The notes below the pieces were generated by a model that saw nothing but the letters and a program-made list of their open reading frames with translations, did no database searches and was not told the DNA's origin. A stretch of 64,000 nt of DNA from positions 397,588-461,587 of the forward strand of contig NZ_LFJC01000003.1 of NCBI RefSeq assembly GCF_002776695.1. The letters are read 5' to 3'. This document shows positions 24,005 through 31,944 of this stretch, in pieces. Source of the DNA: Bradyrhizobium nitroreducens (GTDB taxonomy: Bacteria; Pseudomonadota; Alphaproteobacteria; Rhizobiales; Xanthobacteraceae). Within the stretch, counting starts at the first letter, position 1; every line of letters begins with the position of its first letter. The translations under genes and the position numbers were made by a program.

Positions 24005-25234
24005 CTACTCCGACATCGGCTTGTCGGAAATGTCCCAGTCCTTGCCGGTGAAGGTGGAGATGAAGAGCGTCTTCATCGGCGTGTAGTCGTCGGGCGTGTA
24101 GTCGTAGGTGACGCCGTCGAGGAAGTAGGGCGAGTGGAAGCCCTTGAGGTTGGAGGCCTGCTTCAACACGTTGGCGCGGGTGAGGTCGTCGCCGCAGCGC
24201 CGCAGAATCTCGCCCATGGTCACCGCCTGGCCGTAGCCGGCGAAGGCGATGGTGTTGTCGGGGTCGATGGCCGGGGTGTACTTCTTGCGCAATTCCTCGA
24301 ACGCCATCACGTCGGGGTCCTTCTCCCATTTGGGCAGGCCGACCTCCTTGTTATAGCGGATGGCGACGATGCCGGTGGCGTTCTCGAGCCCCGCGGCATT
24401 GAGGATCGAGCGGCCGGTCGAGCCCGCGGAAAGAAGCTGCAGCGGCTTCCAGCCGAGCTCGGCGACTTTCCGGATCGACTGCGACGACGCCTTGCCGGTC
24501 GAGATGTTGTAGAACACGTCGGCGCCCGACTTCGAGAGGTTGATGAGCTGGGAATCGACGGTCGGCTCGGTCAGATCATAGGTCTGCTCCATGATCACCT
24601 TTGCGGTGCCGCCGGCGTCTTCCAGAACCTTCTTGAAGGGACCGAGGAAGTCGCGACCAAAGTCGTCGTTCTGGTAGAGGATGCCGATCTTGGCGTTCGG
24701 CTTCACACTGACGACGTGGCGGGCCAGGATGCGCGCCTCGGTCGGATAGAGCGGCAGGCCCGCCATCGTCCATTTGAACTCCTTCGGGTTGTTCCACTTC
24801 GATGCGCCGGTATTGAGCAGCAGCTGCGGCACGCCCTTGGAGTTCAGATATTTGTGCACGGCGGTCTGCGGCGCGGTGCCGAGCGAGCCGTAGAGTGCGA
24901 GCACCTCCTCCTGCTCGACCAGGCGCCGCGTGGCCTCGACGCATTTCGGCGCGCTATAGGCGTCGTCCATGGTCAGGAACTTGACCTTGCGTCCGTTGAT
25001 GCCGCCCTTCTCGTTCAGCATCTGGAAGTAGGCTTCGCCGATGCGCCCCAGCACGCCGTAGAGCGAGCCGGGACCGGAATGCGGCACGGTCTGCCCGATC
25101 TTGATCTCGGTGTCGCTGGCGCCCGCATCGTATTTTTTCTCTGCGGCCCAGACGTAGGGCGCGGGCAGGGTGGATGCGGCGATGGTGGCGAGCGCGGCGG
25201 CGCTGAAATCGCGCCGCGATGGATTCTTCGTCAT
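24005..25234 (-). CDS. Branched-chain amino acid-type ABC transporter binding protein
   Basis: 409 residues. Tat-type signal (KNPSRRDFSAAALATIAAS, cleavage after YVWA), then a LivK-like type 1 binding protein: IKIGQTVPHSGPGSLYGVLGR, NEKGGINGRKVKFLTMDDAYS, IGILYQNDDFGRDFL, TIAFAGYGQAVTMGEIL. The permease and ATPase partners are not in this window, so it is an orphan. Bradyrhizobium genomes hold many such paralogues with varied ligands (amino acids, aromatics, amides). ATG at 25234 follows AGGGAGAAACAAATA. Confidence 0.92.
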   Translation of the reverse strand: MTKNPSRRDFSAAALATIAASTLPAPYVWAAEKKYDAGASDTEIKIGQTVPHSGPGSLYGVLGRIGEAYFQMLNEKGGINGRKVKFLTMDDAYSAPKCVEATRRLVEQEEVLALYGSLGTAPQTAVHKYLNSKGVPQLLLNTGASKWNNPKEFKWTMAGLPLYPTEARILARHVVSVKPNAKIGILYQNDDFGRDFLGPFKKVLEDAGGTAKVIMEQTYDLTEPTVDSQLINLSKSGADVFYNISTGKASSQSIRKVAELGWKPLQLLSAGSTGRSILNAAGLENATGIVAIRYNKEVGLPKWEKDPDVMAFEELRKKYTPAIDPDNTIAFAGYGQAVTMGEILRRCGDDLTRANVLKQASNLKGFHSPYFLDGVTYDYTPDDYTPMKTLFISTFTGKDWDISDKPMSE

Positions 25235-25295
25235 TATTTGTTTCTCCCTAGCGCGCGCATTGTGCTGGCATCGCAGCTCGGCTCGCAAGTGGGAA

Positions 25296-25311
25296 GTCGC
25301 AACTTTGCGAC
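25296..25311. promoter_or_regulatory. Short dyad upstream of the LivK-type gene
   Basis: gtcgcaa ct ttgcgac, a perfect 7+7 inverted repeat about 60 bases before the start codon. The position fits an operator, but no regulator is linked. Confidence 0.3.
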
Positions 25312-25350
25312 GCAATGACGCTCAAATCGCGGGACGCTTAGCGCCTAGAC

Positions 25351-26277
25351 TCAAGTTTTCTCGGCGACGACGACGAGGCCGCGCACCGGCTCGTTGTTCT
25401 CGATGCGCGGTGAGGCCGCCTGCAATGTCAGAAGCTTCAGCCCGGCCCTGACCAGCGCGCTCCGCACATATTCCGCTGCATGGGCATAGCGCAAGCCTTC
25501 GCCGAGTATGATGCCGTTGCCATCGTGGGTCTCGAGCGTGAAGGCGAGCACGCCGCCCGCTGCAAGCACGCGCCTTGCTTCCGTCAGCACCGGTGCGAGA
25601 TCCGACAGATACACAAATGCGTCCGCCGCAATCATCAGGTTCGCGCTTGCATTGGGCTTGCCGCGCAAGCCATCGATCATGTCGGCGACTTCGAGCTCGG
25701 CGTACAGACCCGTCGCGCGCGCCTCCTTGATCATGCCGGACGACAGGTCGATGCCGGTGAAATGATCGACCTGCTTGGCGAAGGCGGCTGCCGCGAGGCC
25801 GGTGCCGCAGCCGAGATCGATGGCACGCTTGAACAGAGCCGGCTTCCTGGCGGCGACGCGTGCGGCGATCACCGCCTTGAAGATCAGGGACGGCGCGCGG
25901 TATTCGAGATCGTTGACCAGCACATCCTCGAAATGCGGCGCGTATTGATCGAACAAGGCCTGCACGTAGGCCTTCGGCATCTCGGAGAGTTGCTCGTCGC
26001 CCAGCCGTATCAAACGCAAGCCGGCGCCGTGCTGGTCGTCCGGGTCAGACTCGCGCGCCTTCCGGAAGGCGGCGATGGCCTTGTCGCGCTCGCCGAGCTC
26101 GTCGCGGATTTCGCCCAGCGTGAACCAGGCCGAGGTGAAGTTCGGCGCGATCTCGAGCGCTTGTTCCAGCAGGTCGGCGGCGGCGGGCAGATCACCCTTG
26201 AGCTGGAGATCGCGGGCGAATTCGAAGCGACGGTCGGCGATGAGATCGCCCGAGGACAGGAACAGGCGCAGAGGCAT
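25351..26277 (-). CDS. TPR-containing SAM-dependent methyltransferase
   Basis: 308 residues: N-terminal tetratricopeptide repeats (about 10-85; LKGDLPAAADLLEQALEIAP, TSAWFTLGEIRDELGERDKA) followed by a class I methyltransferase. SAM motifs: ALFKRAIDLGCGTGLAAAAF (motif I), FTGIDLSSGMIKEA (motif II), NLMIAADAFVYLSDL and LAAGGVLAFTLETHDG. No signal peptide. The methyl acceptor is unknown. Divergent from the exonuclease/ligase operon. Confidence 0.87.
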   Translation of the reverse strand: MPLRLFLSSGDLIADRRFEFARDLQLKGDLPAAADLLEQALEIAPNFTSAWFTLGEIRDELGERDKAIAAFRKARESDPDDQHGAGLRLIRLGDEQLSEMPKAYVQALFDQYAPHFEDVLVNDLEYRAPSLIFKAVIAARVAARKPALFKRAIDLGCGTGLAAAAFAKQVDHFTGIDLSSGMIKEARATGLYAELEVADMIDGLRGKPNASANLMIAADAFVYLSDLAPVLTEARRVLAAGGVLAFTLETHDGNGIILGEGLRYAHAAEYVRSALVRAGLKLLTLQAASPRIENNEPVRGLVVVAEKT

Positions 26278-26345
26278 TGAGGAACCAAAGGAGCGAAGCA
26301 GGCGGGGCGACTCGAAGATACGGCGACCCCACCTATATATCAGGC

Positions 26346-27383
26346 ATGCGTCCGCAAGACATCCTGTTGCCAGCTGCTGCCGGTCTATGCTGCAAGCCCG
26401 GTGGCTTTCATATCGACCCCGTCCGCCCCGTGGAGCGGGCCGTGATCACCCACGGCCATTCCGACCATGCCCGCCCCGGCCATGGCGCCGTGCTGGCGAC
26501 GCAGGAAACGCTGGATATGATGCGGCTGCGCTATGGCGAGAACTTTGCTGGGTCGACGCAGGCCATTGGCTATGGCGAGGAGATCCGGCTCGGCGACGTC
26601 AGCGTGAAGTTTCATCCCGCCGGCCATGTGCTGGGTTCGGCGCAGATCGCGGTGACGTGCAAGGACACCTGCATCGTCGCCTCCGGCGACTACAAGGACG
26701 CGCCCGACCCGACCTGCACGCCGTTCGAGCTGGTGCCCTGCGACGTCTTCATCACCGAAGCCACGTTCGGCCTGCCGGTGTTCCGGCATGGCGATGCGAG
26801 CGACGAGGTCAGGAAGCTGCTCGCGTCCGTCACGCTGTTTCCGGAGCGCGCGCATCTCGTCGGCGCCTATTCACTCGGCAAGGCGCAGCGCGTGATCAAG
26901 CTGCTGCGGCAGGCCGGCTACGATGCGCCGATCTATCTGCATGGCGCAATGGAGACGATTACCGCGTACTACCAGAGCCGCGGCATCGACCTCGGCGAGC
27001 TCAGGCCGGTGAAGGGGGTGAAGAAGGCGGCGCTCGCCGGCACCATCACGCTGGCACCGCCCTCGGCGACATCTGACCTCTGGACGCGCCGCTTTCCCGA
27101 TCCCGTCACGGCATTCGCCTCGGGCTGGATGCGGGTGCGCGCCCGGGCGCGGCAGCGCGGCGTCGAGCTGCCGCTGGTGATCTCCGACCACGCCGATTGG
27201 GACGGTCTCACCGCCACGATCGGCGCGACCGGGGCCGGCGAGATCTGGGTCACCCACGGCCAGGAAGATGCGCTGGTGCATTGGTGCAGGTCGCAGGGCC
27301 TGAAGGCGCAGCCGCTCGATCTTGTCGGCTATGGCGACGAGGAGGAGAGCGAGGCGCCGGCCACTGACGAGGCCGAAGCATGA
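26346..27383 (+). CDS. Ligase-associated DNA exonuclease (MBL fold)
   Basis: 345-residue metallo-beta-lactamase/beta-CASP protein of the ligase-associated exonuclease family, related to SNM1/CPSF nucleases. Metal motif THGHSDHARPGHG (HxHxDH), then HPAGHVLGSAQIAV, SGDYKDAPDPTC, YSLGKAQRVIKLL and the late His in ISDHADWDGL. It overlaps the ligase gene by four bases (ATGA), so both are co-translated. The family is tied by genome context to the LigD-independent ligase plus Lhr-like helicase plus PdeM repair set; the other two are at 47.9-51.2 kb. Confidence 0.9.
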   Translation: MRPQDILLPAAAGLCCKPGGFHIDPVRPVERAVITHGHSDHARPGHGAVLATQETLDMMRLRYGENFAGSTQAIGYGEEIRLGDVSVKFHPAGHVLGSAQIAVTCKDTCIVASGDYKDAPDPTCTPFELVPCDVFITEATFGLPVFRHGDASDEVRKLLASVTLFPERAHLVGAYSLGKAQRVIKLLRQAGYDAPIYLHGAMETITAYYQSRGIDLGELRPVKGVKKAALAGTITLAPPSATSDLWTRRFPDPVTAFASGWMRVRARARQRGVELPLVISDHADWDGLTATIGATGAGEIWVTHGQEDALVHWCRSQGLKAQPLDLVGYGDEEESEAPATDEAEA

Positions 27384-29257
27384 ACCGCTTCGCCGAACTG
27401 CTCGACCGTCTCGCCTACGAGCCCGGCCGCAACAACAAGCTGCGTCTGCTGGCCGGCTATTTCCGCGAGGTCGGCGATCCCGATCGCGGCTATGCGCTGG
27501 CCGCGCTCACCGGTGCGCTCAGCTTCAAGCATGCCAAGCCGGCGCTGATCCGCGATCTCATCGCATCGCGCACGGATGAAGTGCTGTTTGGGCTGAGCTA
27601 CGACTATGTCGGCGATCTCTCCGAGACGGTGGCGTTGATGTGGCCGCGGCGCGTCGCAAGCAACGACAAACCTTTTCCCGGCCACCCCTCTCCCCCGCCC
27701 TCCCCCACAAGGGGGGAGGGAGCGCAGCGGAACCCGCGGCCACCAGCGAGCAGCACGACTGATCGCGATTCCCAAAGTGATGGACGCATTACTCTCTCCG
27801 TTCCCTCCCCCCTTGTGGGGGAGGGTCAGGGAGGGGGGTACTCCGGGCGAGATGCCGATGAGCCGCTCCACCCAAGCAACCACAACAATCCGCCACCCCC
27901 GACGCTCACCGAGGTCGTCACCACGCTGCGCACGCTGGGCAAGACCGAGTTACCGAAGCAGCTCGCGCGCTGGCTCGACGAGCTCGACGAGACCGGCCGC
28001 TGGGCGCTGCTGAAACTCGTCACCGGGGCGCTGCGGATCGGCATCTCCGCGCGCCTCGCCAAGACCGCGGCCGCGGCGCTCGGCGACAAGGACCCGCATG
28101 AGGTCGAGCTGATCTGGCCGGGGCTCAGCCCGCCCTATCTCGACCTGTTCGCCTGGCTGGAAGGCCGCGGCGACAAGCCGGTCAATCGCGATCCCGCGCC
28201 GTTCCGGCCGGTGATGCTGGCGCACGCGATCGAGGATGCGGATTTCGCTGCGCTCGATCCCGCCGACTACATCGCCGAATGGAAATGGGACGGCATTCGC
28301 GTGCAGGCGGTCGCCGGCCGCGACGAGCGCGGCCACATCATTGCGCGGCTCTATTCGCGCACCGGCGAGGACATCACGGGGAGCTTTCCGGATCTCGTGC
28401 CGTCGCTTCGTTTGCCGGGTGCGATCGACGGTGAGCTCTTGATCCTGCGCGAGGGCCGCGTGCAGAGCTTCAACGTCCTGCAGCAGCGGCTCAATCGCAA
28501 GGTCGTCTCGCCCAAGCTGATCAAGGAGTTTCCGATCCATCTTCGCGCCTACGACCTGCTCGGCGATGACGAGAACGATTTGCGCGAGCTGCCGTTCGCG
28601 GAGCGGCGTGAACGGCTGGAGATCTTCATCGGGAAGCTCGGCGATCCCCGCATCGATCTGTCGCCGACCGTGCCCATCGCAAGCTGGGAGGCGCTGACGG
28701 CCGCGCGCGCCGATCCCGCAAGCGCCGGCGCGGGCGAAGATGCCGATGCCGTCGAGGGCGTGATGCTGAAGCGGCGCGATGCGCCTTATCTGCCCGGACG
28801 TCCCAAGGGCCAATGGTGGAAGTGGAAGCGCGATCCGCACATCATCGACGCCGTGCTGATGTACGCGCAGCGCGGTCACGGCAAGCGCTCCTCCTATTAT
28901 TCCGACTACACCTTTGGCGTCTGGACCGCGGGCGAGGGCGGCGACGAGCTGGTGCCGGTCGGCAAGGCCTATTTCGGCTTCACCGACGAGGAGTTGTTGC
29001 AGATCGACCGCTTCGTCCGCCGCAACACCACGGAAAAATTCGGCCCCGTCCGCCACGTCGTGCACGAGCCGGAGCAGGGGCTGGTGCTGGAGGTCGCCTT
29101 CGAGGGCCTGCAGCGCTCGCCGCGGCACAAATCCGGCGTTGCCATGCGTTTCCCCCGCATCAGCCGCCTGCGCTGGGACAAGCCGCCGCGGGAAGCCGAC
29201 CGGCTGGAGACGTTGGAGAAGATGCTGAAAGCGGAAGCGGCGGAGATTGAGGCGTGA
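27380..29257 (+). CDS. ATP-dependent DNA ligase with an in-frame repeat insertion
   Basis: 625 residues, longer than the usual ~530-560 of this bacterial ATP-dependent ligase group. Order: N-terminal DNA-binding domain (1-~97, resuming ~165-250), adenylation domain with EWKWDGIRVQ (nucleotidyl Lys 302), then motif IIIa-V regions (IDGELLILREG, VEGVMLKRRDAPYLPGRPKGQWWKWK) and an OB-fold C-terminus. Residues about 98-160 are Pro/Gly/Ser-rich and come from a palindromic repeat (27684-27839) inside the gene; the frame is kept. Seals nicks during double-strand break repair. Confidence 0.93.
   Translation: MNRFAELLDRLAYEPGRNNKLRLLAGYFREVGDPDRGYALAALTGALSFKHAKPALIRDLIASRTDEVLFGLSYDYVGDLSETVALMWPRRVASNDKPFPGHPSPPPSPTRGEGAQRNPRPPASSTTDRDSQSDGRITLSVPSPLVGEGQGGGYSGRDADEPLHPSNHNNPPPPTLTEVVTTLRTLGKTELPKQLARWLDELDETGRWALLKLVTGALRIGISARLAKTAAAALGDKDPHEVELIWPGLSPPYLDLFAWLEGRGDKPVNRDPAPFRPVMLAHAIEDADFAALDPADYIAEWKWDGIRVQAVAGRDERGHIIARLYSRTGEDITGSFPDLVPSLRLPGAIDGELLILREGRVQSFNVLQQRLNRKVVSPKLIKEFPIHLRAYDLLGDDENDLRELPFAERRERLEIFIGKLGDPRIDLSPTVPIASWEALTAARADPASAGAGEDADAVEGVMLKRRDAPYLPGRPKGQWWKWKRDPHIIDAVLMYAQRGHGKRSSYYSDYTFGVWTAGEGGDELVPVGKAYFGFTDEELLQIDRFVRRNTTEKFGPVRHVVHEPEQGLVLEVAFEGLQRSPRHKSGVAMRFPRISRLRWDKPPREADRLETLEKMLKAEAAEIEA
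27684..27839. repeat. Palindromic repeat inside the ligase gene
   Basis: The left arm (ctcccccgccctcccccaca, then aggggggagggagcg) and right arm (cgttccctccccccttgtgg, then gggagggtcagggaggg) are near reverse complements over about 40 bases. The length is a multiple of three and no stop is created, so it adds about 52 codons. Related arms occur at 29278-29405. Confidence 0.8.
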
Positions 29258-29277
29258 GGCGCCGCCACGAAGGCGGT

Positions 29278-29405
29278 GCGCTCCCTCTCCCCCTTGTGGG
29301 AGAGGGCTGGGGAGAGGGTATCTCCGCATCGGGAATCCCCAAGAGGCGAAAGCCCTCACCCGCGCCTTCGGCGCGACCTCTCCCGCAAGTGAGAGAGGTG
29401 AGGGA
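29278..29405. repeat. Palindromic repeat after the ligase gene
   Basis: ccctctcccccttgtgggag, agggctggggagaggg, then cctctcccgcaagtgagag: inverted arms of the same kind as the element inside the ligase. It separates the ligase from the small membrane protein gene and may end the ligase transcript. Confidence 0.65.
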
Positions 29406-29525
29406 GCTCGCGGCACGGGCCTGCCCGAATTAAACTCCCGTAACCCGATTGACGCTCGCTTGCGGGTTCCCCATGTGCCCCGCCGTGCCCTATAATGGGG
29501 TCGAATTCGCCCCGAGGAGTTTGCG

Positions 29526-29828
29526 ATGGTCCAAGACGTCAGAGATTTGCCGGCCGGCCGCAGTGATGGCCTGAACCGCTTTCTCGGTGGCTCGCCGCTG
29601 GCGGTCGCGTTTCGGCTGGTCCTGCTCTCGATCCTGGTCGGCGTCGTGCTGGCCGCGATCGGATTCGATCCCTGGAACATCCTCACCAGCATCCGCCTGC
29701 TGTTCCAGCGCCTGTGGGATCTCGGTTTCGACACCATCAACTGGCTGTGGCGCTACTTCCTGCTCGGCGCGGTCATCGTGATCCCGATCTGGCTGCTGTC
29801 ACGCCTGTTCGGCACGCCGCGCCGCTAG
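29526..29828 (+). CDS. Small membrane protein (DUF6460-like)
   Basis: 100 residues with two hydrophobic spans (about 27-46, AFRLVLLSILVGVVLAAIGF, and about 76-93, YFLLGAVIVIPIWLLSRLF) and a conserved FDPWNILTSIRLLFQRLWDLG between them. Matches small rhizobial proteins of unknown function. ATG at 29526 follows GAGGAGTTTGCG. No role can be inferred from its neighbours. Confidence 0.78.
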   Translation: MVQDVRDLPAGRSDGLNRFLGGSPLAVAFRLVLLSILVGVVLAAIGFDPWNILTSIRLLFQRLWDLGFDTINWLWRYFLLGAVIVIPIWLLSRLFGTPRR

Positions 29829-29859
29829 GTCCAGCCCGTCCGGAAGGAGCCCACAGCCG

Positions 29860-30594
29860 ATGCAACTCCGCTTTGTCGGCTGCGGCGACGCCTTCGGCTC
29901 CGGCGGCAGGCTCAACACCTGTTTCCATGTCTCCGGGCGCGAGGCCAACTTCCTGATCGATTGCGGCGCGTCGGCCCTGCCGGCGCTGAAGCGGCTCGAG
30001 ATCGACCGCAACGAGATCGATCTCATCCTGATCACGCATTTCCACGGCGACCATTTTGCTGGCCTGCCATTCCTCCTGCTCGACGCGCAATTCTCGCGGC
30101 GGACCAGGCCGCTGACGATCGCGGGCCCGCAGGGCATCGAGCGGCGGCTGCGTGAGGTGATGGAGGTCTTGTTCGAGCATTCCTCGAAGACCAGGCAGCG
30201 CTTCGAGCTCGATGTCGTCGAGCTCGCGCCCGGGCAAAGCCGGACCTTCGGCACCGTGACGGTGACGCCCTATCCCGTCGTGCACGGCGAATCCGGTGGT
30301 CCCTTCCTCGCCTACCGCGTCGAGGCCGAGGGCCGCACGCTCGCTTACAGCGCCGACACCGAATGGACGGAGACGCTCATTCCGCTGGCGCATGGCGCGG
30401 ACCTTTTCATTGCCGAGGCCTACATGTACGAGAAGGTGGTCAAGAACCATCTCAGCCTGAAGACCTTGGAACAGCATCTGCCCGACATCGGCGCAAAACG
30501 CCTTGTCCTCACCCATATGAGTGACGACGTGCTGTCGCGGCTGGATGATATTGCGCATCTCGCCGCCGAAGACGGCATGGTCCTCGTATTCTGA
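29860..30594 (+). CDS. MBL-fold metallo-hydrolase (RNase Z-like)
   Basis: 244 residues with the metallo-beta-lactamase signature THFHGDHFAGLP (HxHxDH), NFLIDCGASALPAL before it, VVHGESGGPFLAYRVE, YSADTEWTETL and the terminal LTHMSDDVL. Size and motifs resemble the RNase Z/ElaC and phosphodiesterase branch, but the tRNase exosite arm is not visible, so a phosphodiesterase or phosphonate-type hydrolase is also possible. Adjacent to the MATE gene with a one-base gap. Confidence 0.85.
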   Translation: MQLRFVGCGDAFGSGGRLNTCFHVSGREANFLIDCGASALPALKRLEIDRNEIDLILITHFHGDHFAGLPFLLLDAQFSRRTRPLTIAGPQGIERRLREVMEVLFEHSSKTRQRFELDVVELAPGQSRTFGTVTVTPYPVVHGESGGPFLAYRVEAEGRTLAYSADTEWTETLIPLAHGADLFIAEAYMYEKVVKNHLSLKTLEQHLPDIGAKRLVLTHMSDDVLSRLDDIAHLAAEDGMVLVF

Positions 30595-30595
30595 C

Positions 30596-31924
30596 ATGCA
30601 CGCGCCTGTCCCGCTCAAGATCGGCTCCCGTCAGGTGTTCGCCATCGCGGGTCCCGCGATGGTTGCGAACCTCACGACGCCCCTGATCGGCGTGGTCTCG
30701 ACCACCGCAATCGGCCGGCTCGACGATGCGGCGCTGCTCGGCGGCGTCGCGATGGCCTCCGTCATCTTCGACTGCCTGTTCTGGCTGTTCGGCTTTCTGC
30801 GCATGAGCACGCTCGCCTTCACCGCGCAGGCGCTCGGCGCCGGCGAGACGCGCGAGCCGGCCGCGATCCTGGCGCGCGGCTTCATCGTTGCCGGCCTGAT
30901 CGGCGCCGTTCTGATCATCCTGCAACTGCCGCTGGCTGCACTCCTGTTCGACCTCATGGGCGGCAGCGAGGGCGTGACGCGGGCAGCAAAGACCTATTTC
31001 AGGATCCGGATCTGGTCGTCGCCCTTCGCGCTGGCCAATTACGTCATCCTCGGCTGGCTGATTGGCCTCGCCCGTGCCAATGCTGCCCTGCTGCTTCAGG
31101 TCGTCATCAATCTCGTCAACATGGCAGCGACGATTCTGCTGGTGCTGGTCTACGATACCGGCATCGCCGGTGCCGCGATCGCCGCGCTGCTGTCGGAGGC
31201 GGTCGGACTTGCCCTCGGCGTGATCGTCTGCCGGCACTATGCCGATTCCGGCTTCGCCGTGCCGTACGCGAACCTGCTCGACCGCGACAAGCTGTTGCGA
31301 CTGCTGGCGGTGAATTCCGACATCATGATCCGCACCGCGGCGCTGATCGTCGTGTTCCTGTTCTTCACCGCCAAGGGCGCGCAGGCCGGCGACGTCACGC
31401 TCGCCGCCAACTCCGTCCTCAACAATTTCCTGCTGATCAGCGCTTTCTTCCTCGACGGCCTCGCCAATGCAGCCCAGCAGCTCTGCGGCCGCACGCTCGG
31501 CGCCCGCGATCCAAAAGGCTTTGCCGCGTCGACCCGGCTGGTGCTGCTTTGGGGGCTCGGCTTCGCGATCGTCGTCGCCGTGCTGTTCGCGCTGTTCGGG
31601 CCGGCGCTGATCGATGTCATGACGACGAGTGACGACGTCCGCCGAGCCGCGCGCGAATTCCTGCCTTTCGTCGTGATCGCGCCCATTCCCGGCGTGTTCG
31701 CCTTCGGCTTCGACGGCATCTATATCGGCGCGACCTGGGCGCGCGAGATGCGCAACCTGATGCTGGCCTCGCTCGCGATCTTCCTCGCCACCTGGTGGGC
31801 GCTGCAATCATTCGGAAATGCCGGGCTGTGGTGGGCGCTGATGGCCTCCTACGTCTCGCGCGGCGGCTTGCAGGCCGCAAGGTATCCGGCGCAATTCAGG
31901 GCGACGTTTTCTTCTCCTCGCTAA
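30596..31924 (+). CDS. MATE family efflux transporter (DinF-like)
   Basis: 442 residues, about twelve membrane spans. Family patterns: VFAIAGPAMVANLTTPLIGVVSTTAIGRL at the start, IRIWSSPFALANYVILGWLIGLARANAALLLQ in the first half, NSVLNNFLLISAFFLDGLANAAQQLCGRTLG in the second. This pattern is the DinF subgroup rather than that of the gene at 8.6 kb. It begins one base after the MBL gene stop, so the two are likely co-transcribed. Substrate unknown. Confidence 0.9.
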   Translation: MHAPVPLKIGSRQVFAIAGPAMVANLTTPLIGVVSTTAIGRLDDAALLGGVAMASVIFDCLFWLFGFLRMSTLAFTAQALGAGETREPAAILARGFIVAGLIGAVLIILQLPLAALLFDLMGGSEGVTRAAKTYFRIRIWSSPFALANYVILGWLIGLARANAALLLQVVINLVNMAATILLVLVYDTGIAGAAIAALLSEAVGLALGVIVCRHYADSGFAVPYANLLDRDKLLRLLAVNSDIMIRTAALIVVFLFFTAKGAQAGDVTLAANSVLNNFLLISAFFLDGLANAAQQLCGRTLGARDPKGFAASTRLVLLWGLGFAIVVAVLFALFGPALIDVMTTSDDVRRAAREFLPFVVIAPIPGVFAFGFDGIYIGATWAREMRNLMLASLAIFLATWWALQSFGNAGLWWALMASYVSRGGLQAARYPAQFRATFSSPR

Positions 31925-31944
31925 GCGCGGACCTTGGCTCCCCT

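Noticed and set aside
27380..29257. A possible frameshift or pseudogene in the ligase
   Set aside because: The inserted repeat has a length divisible by three, no stop, and domains on both sides are intact.
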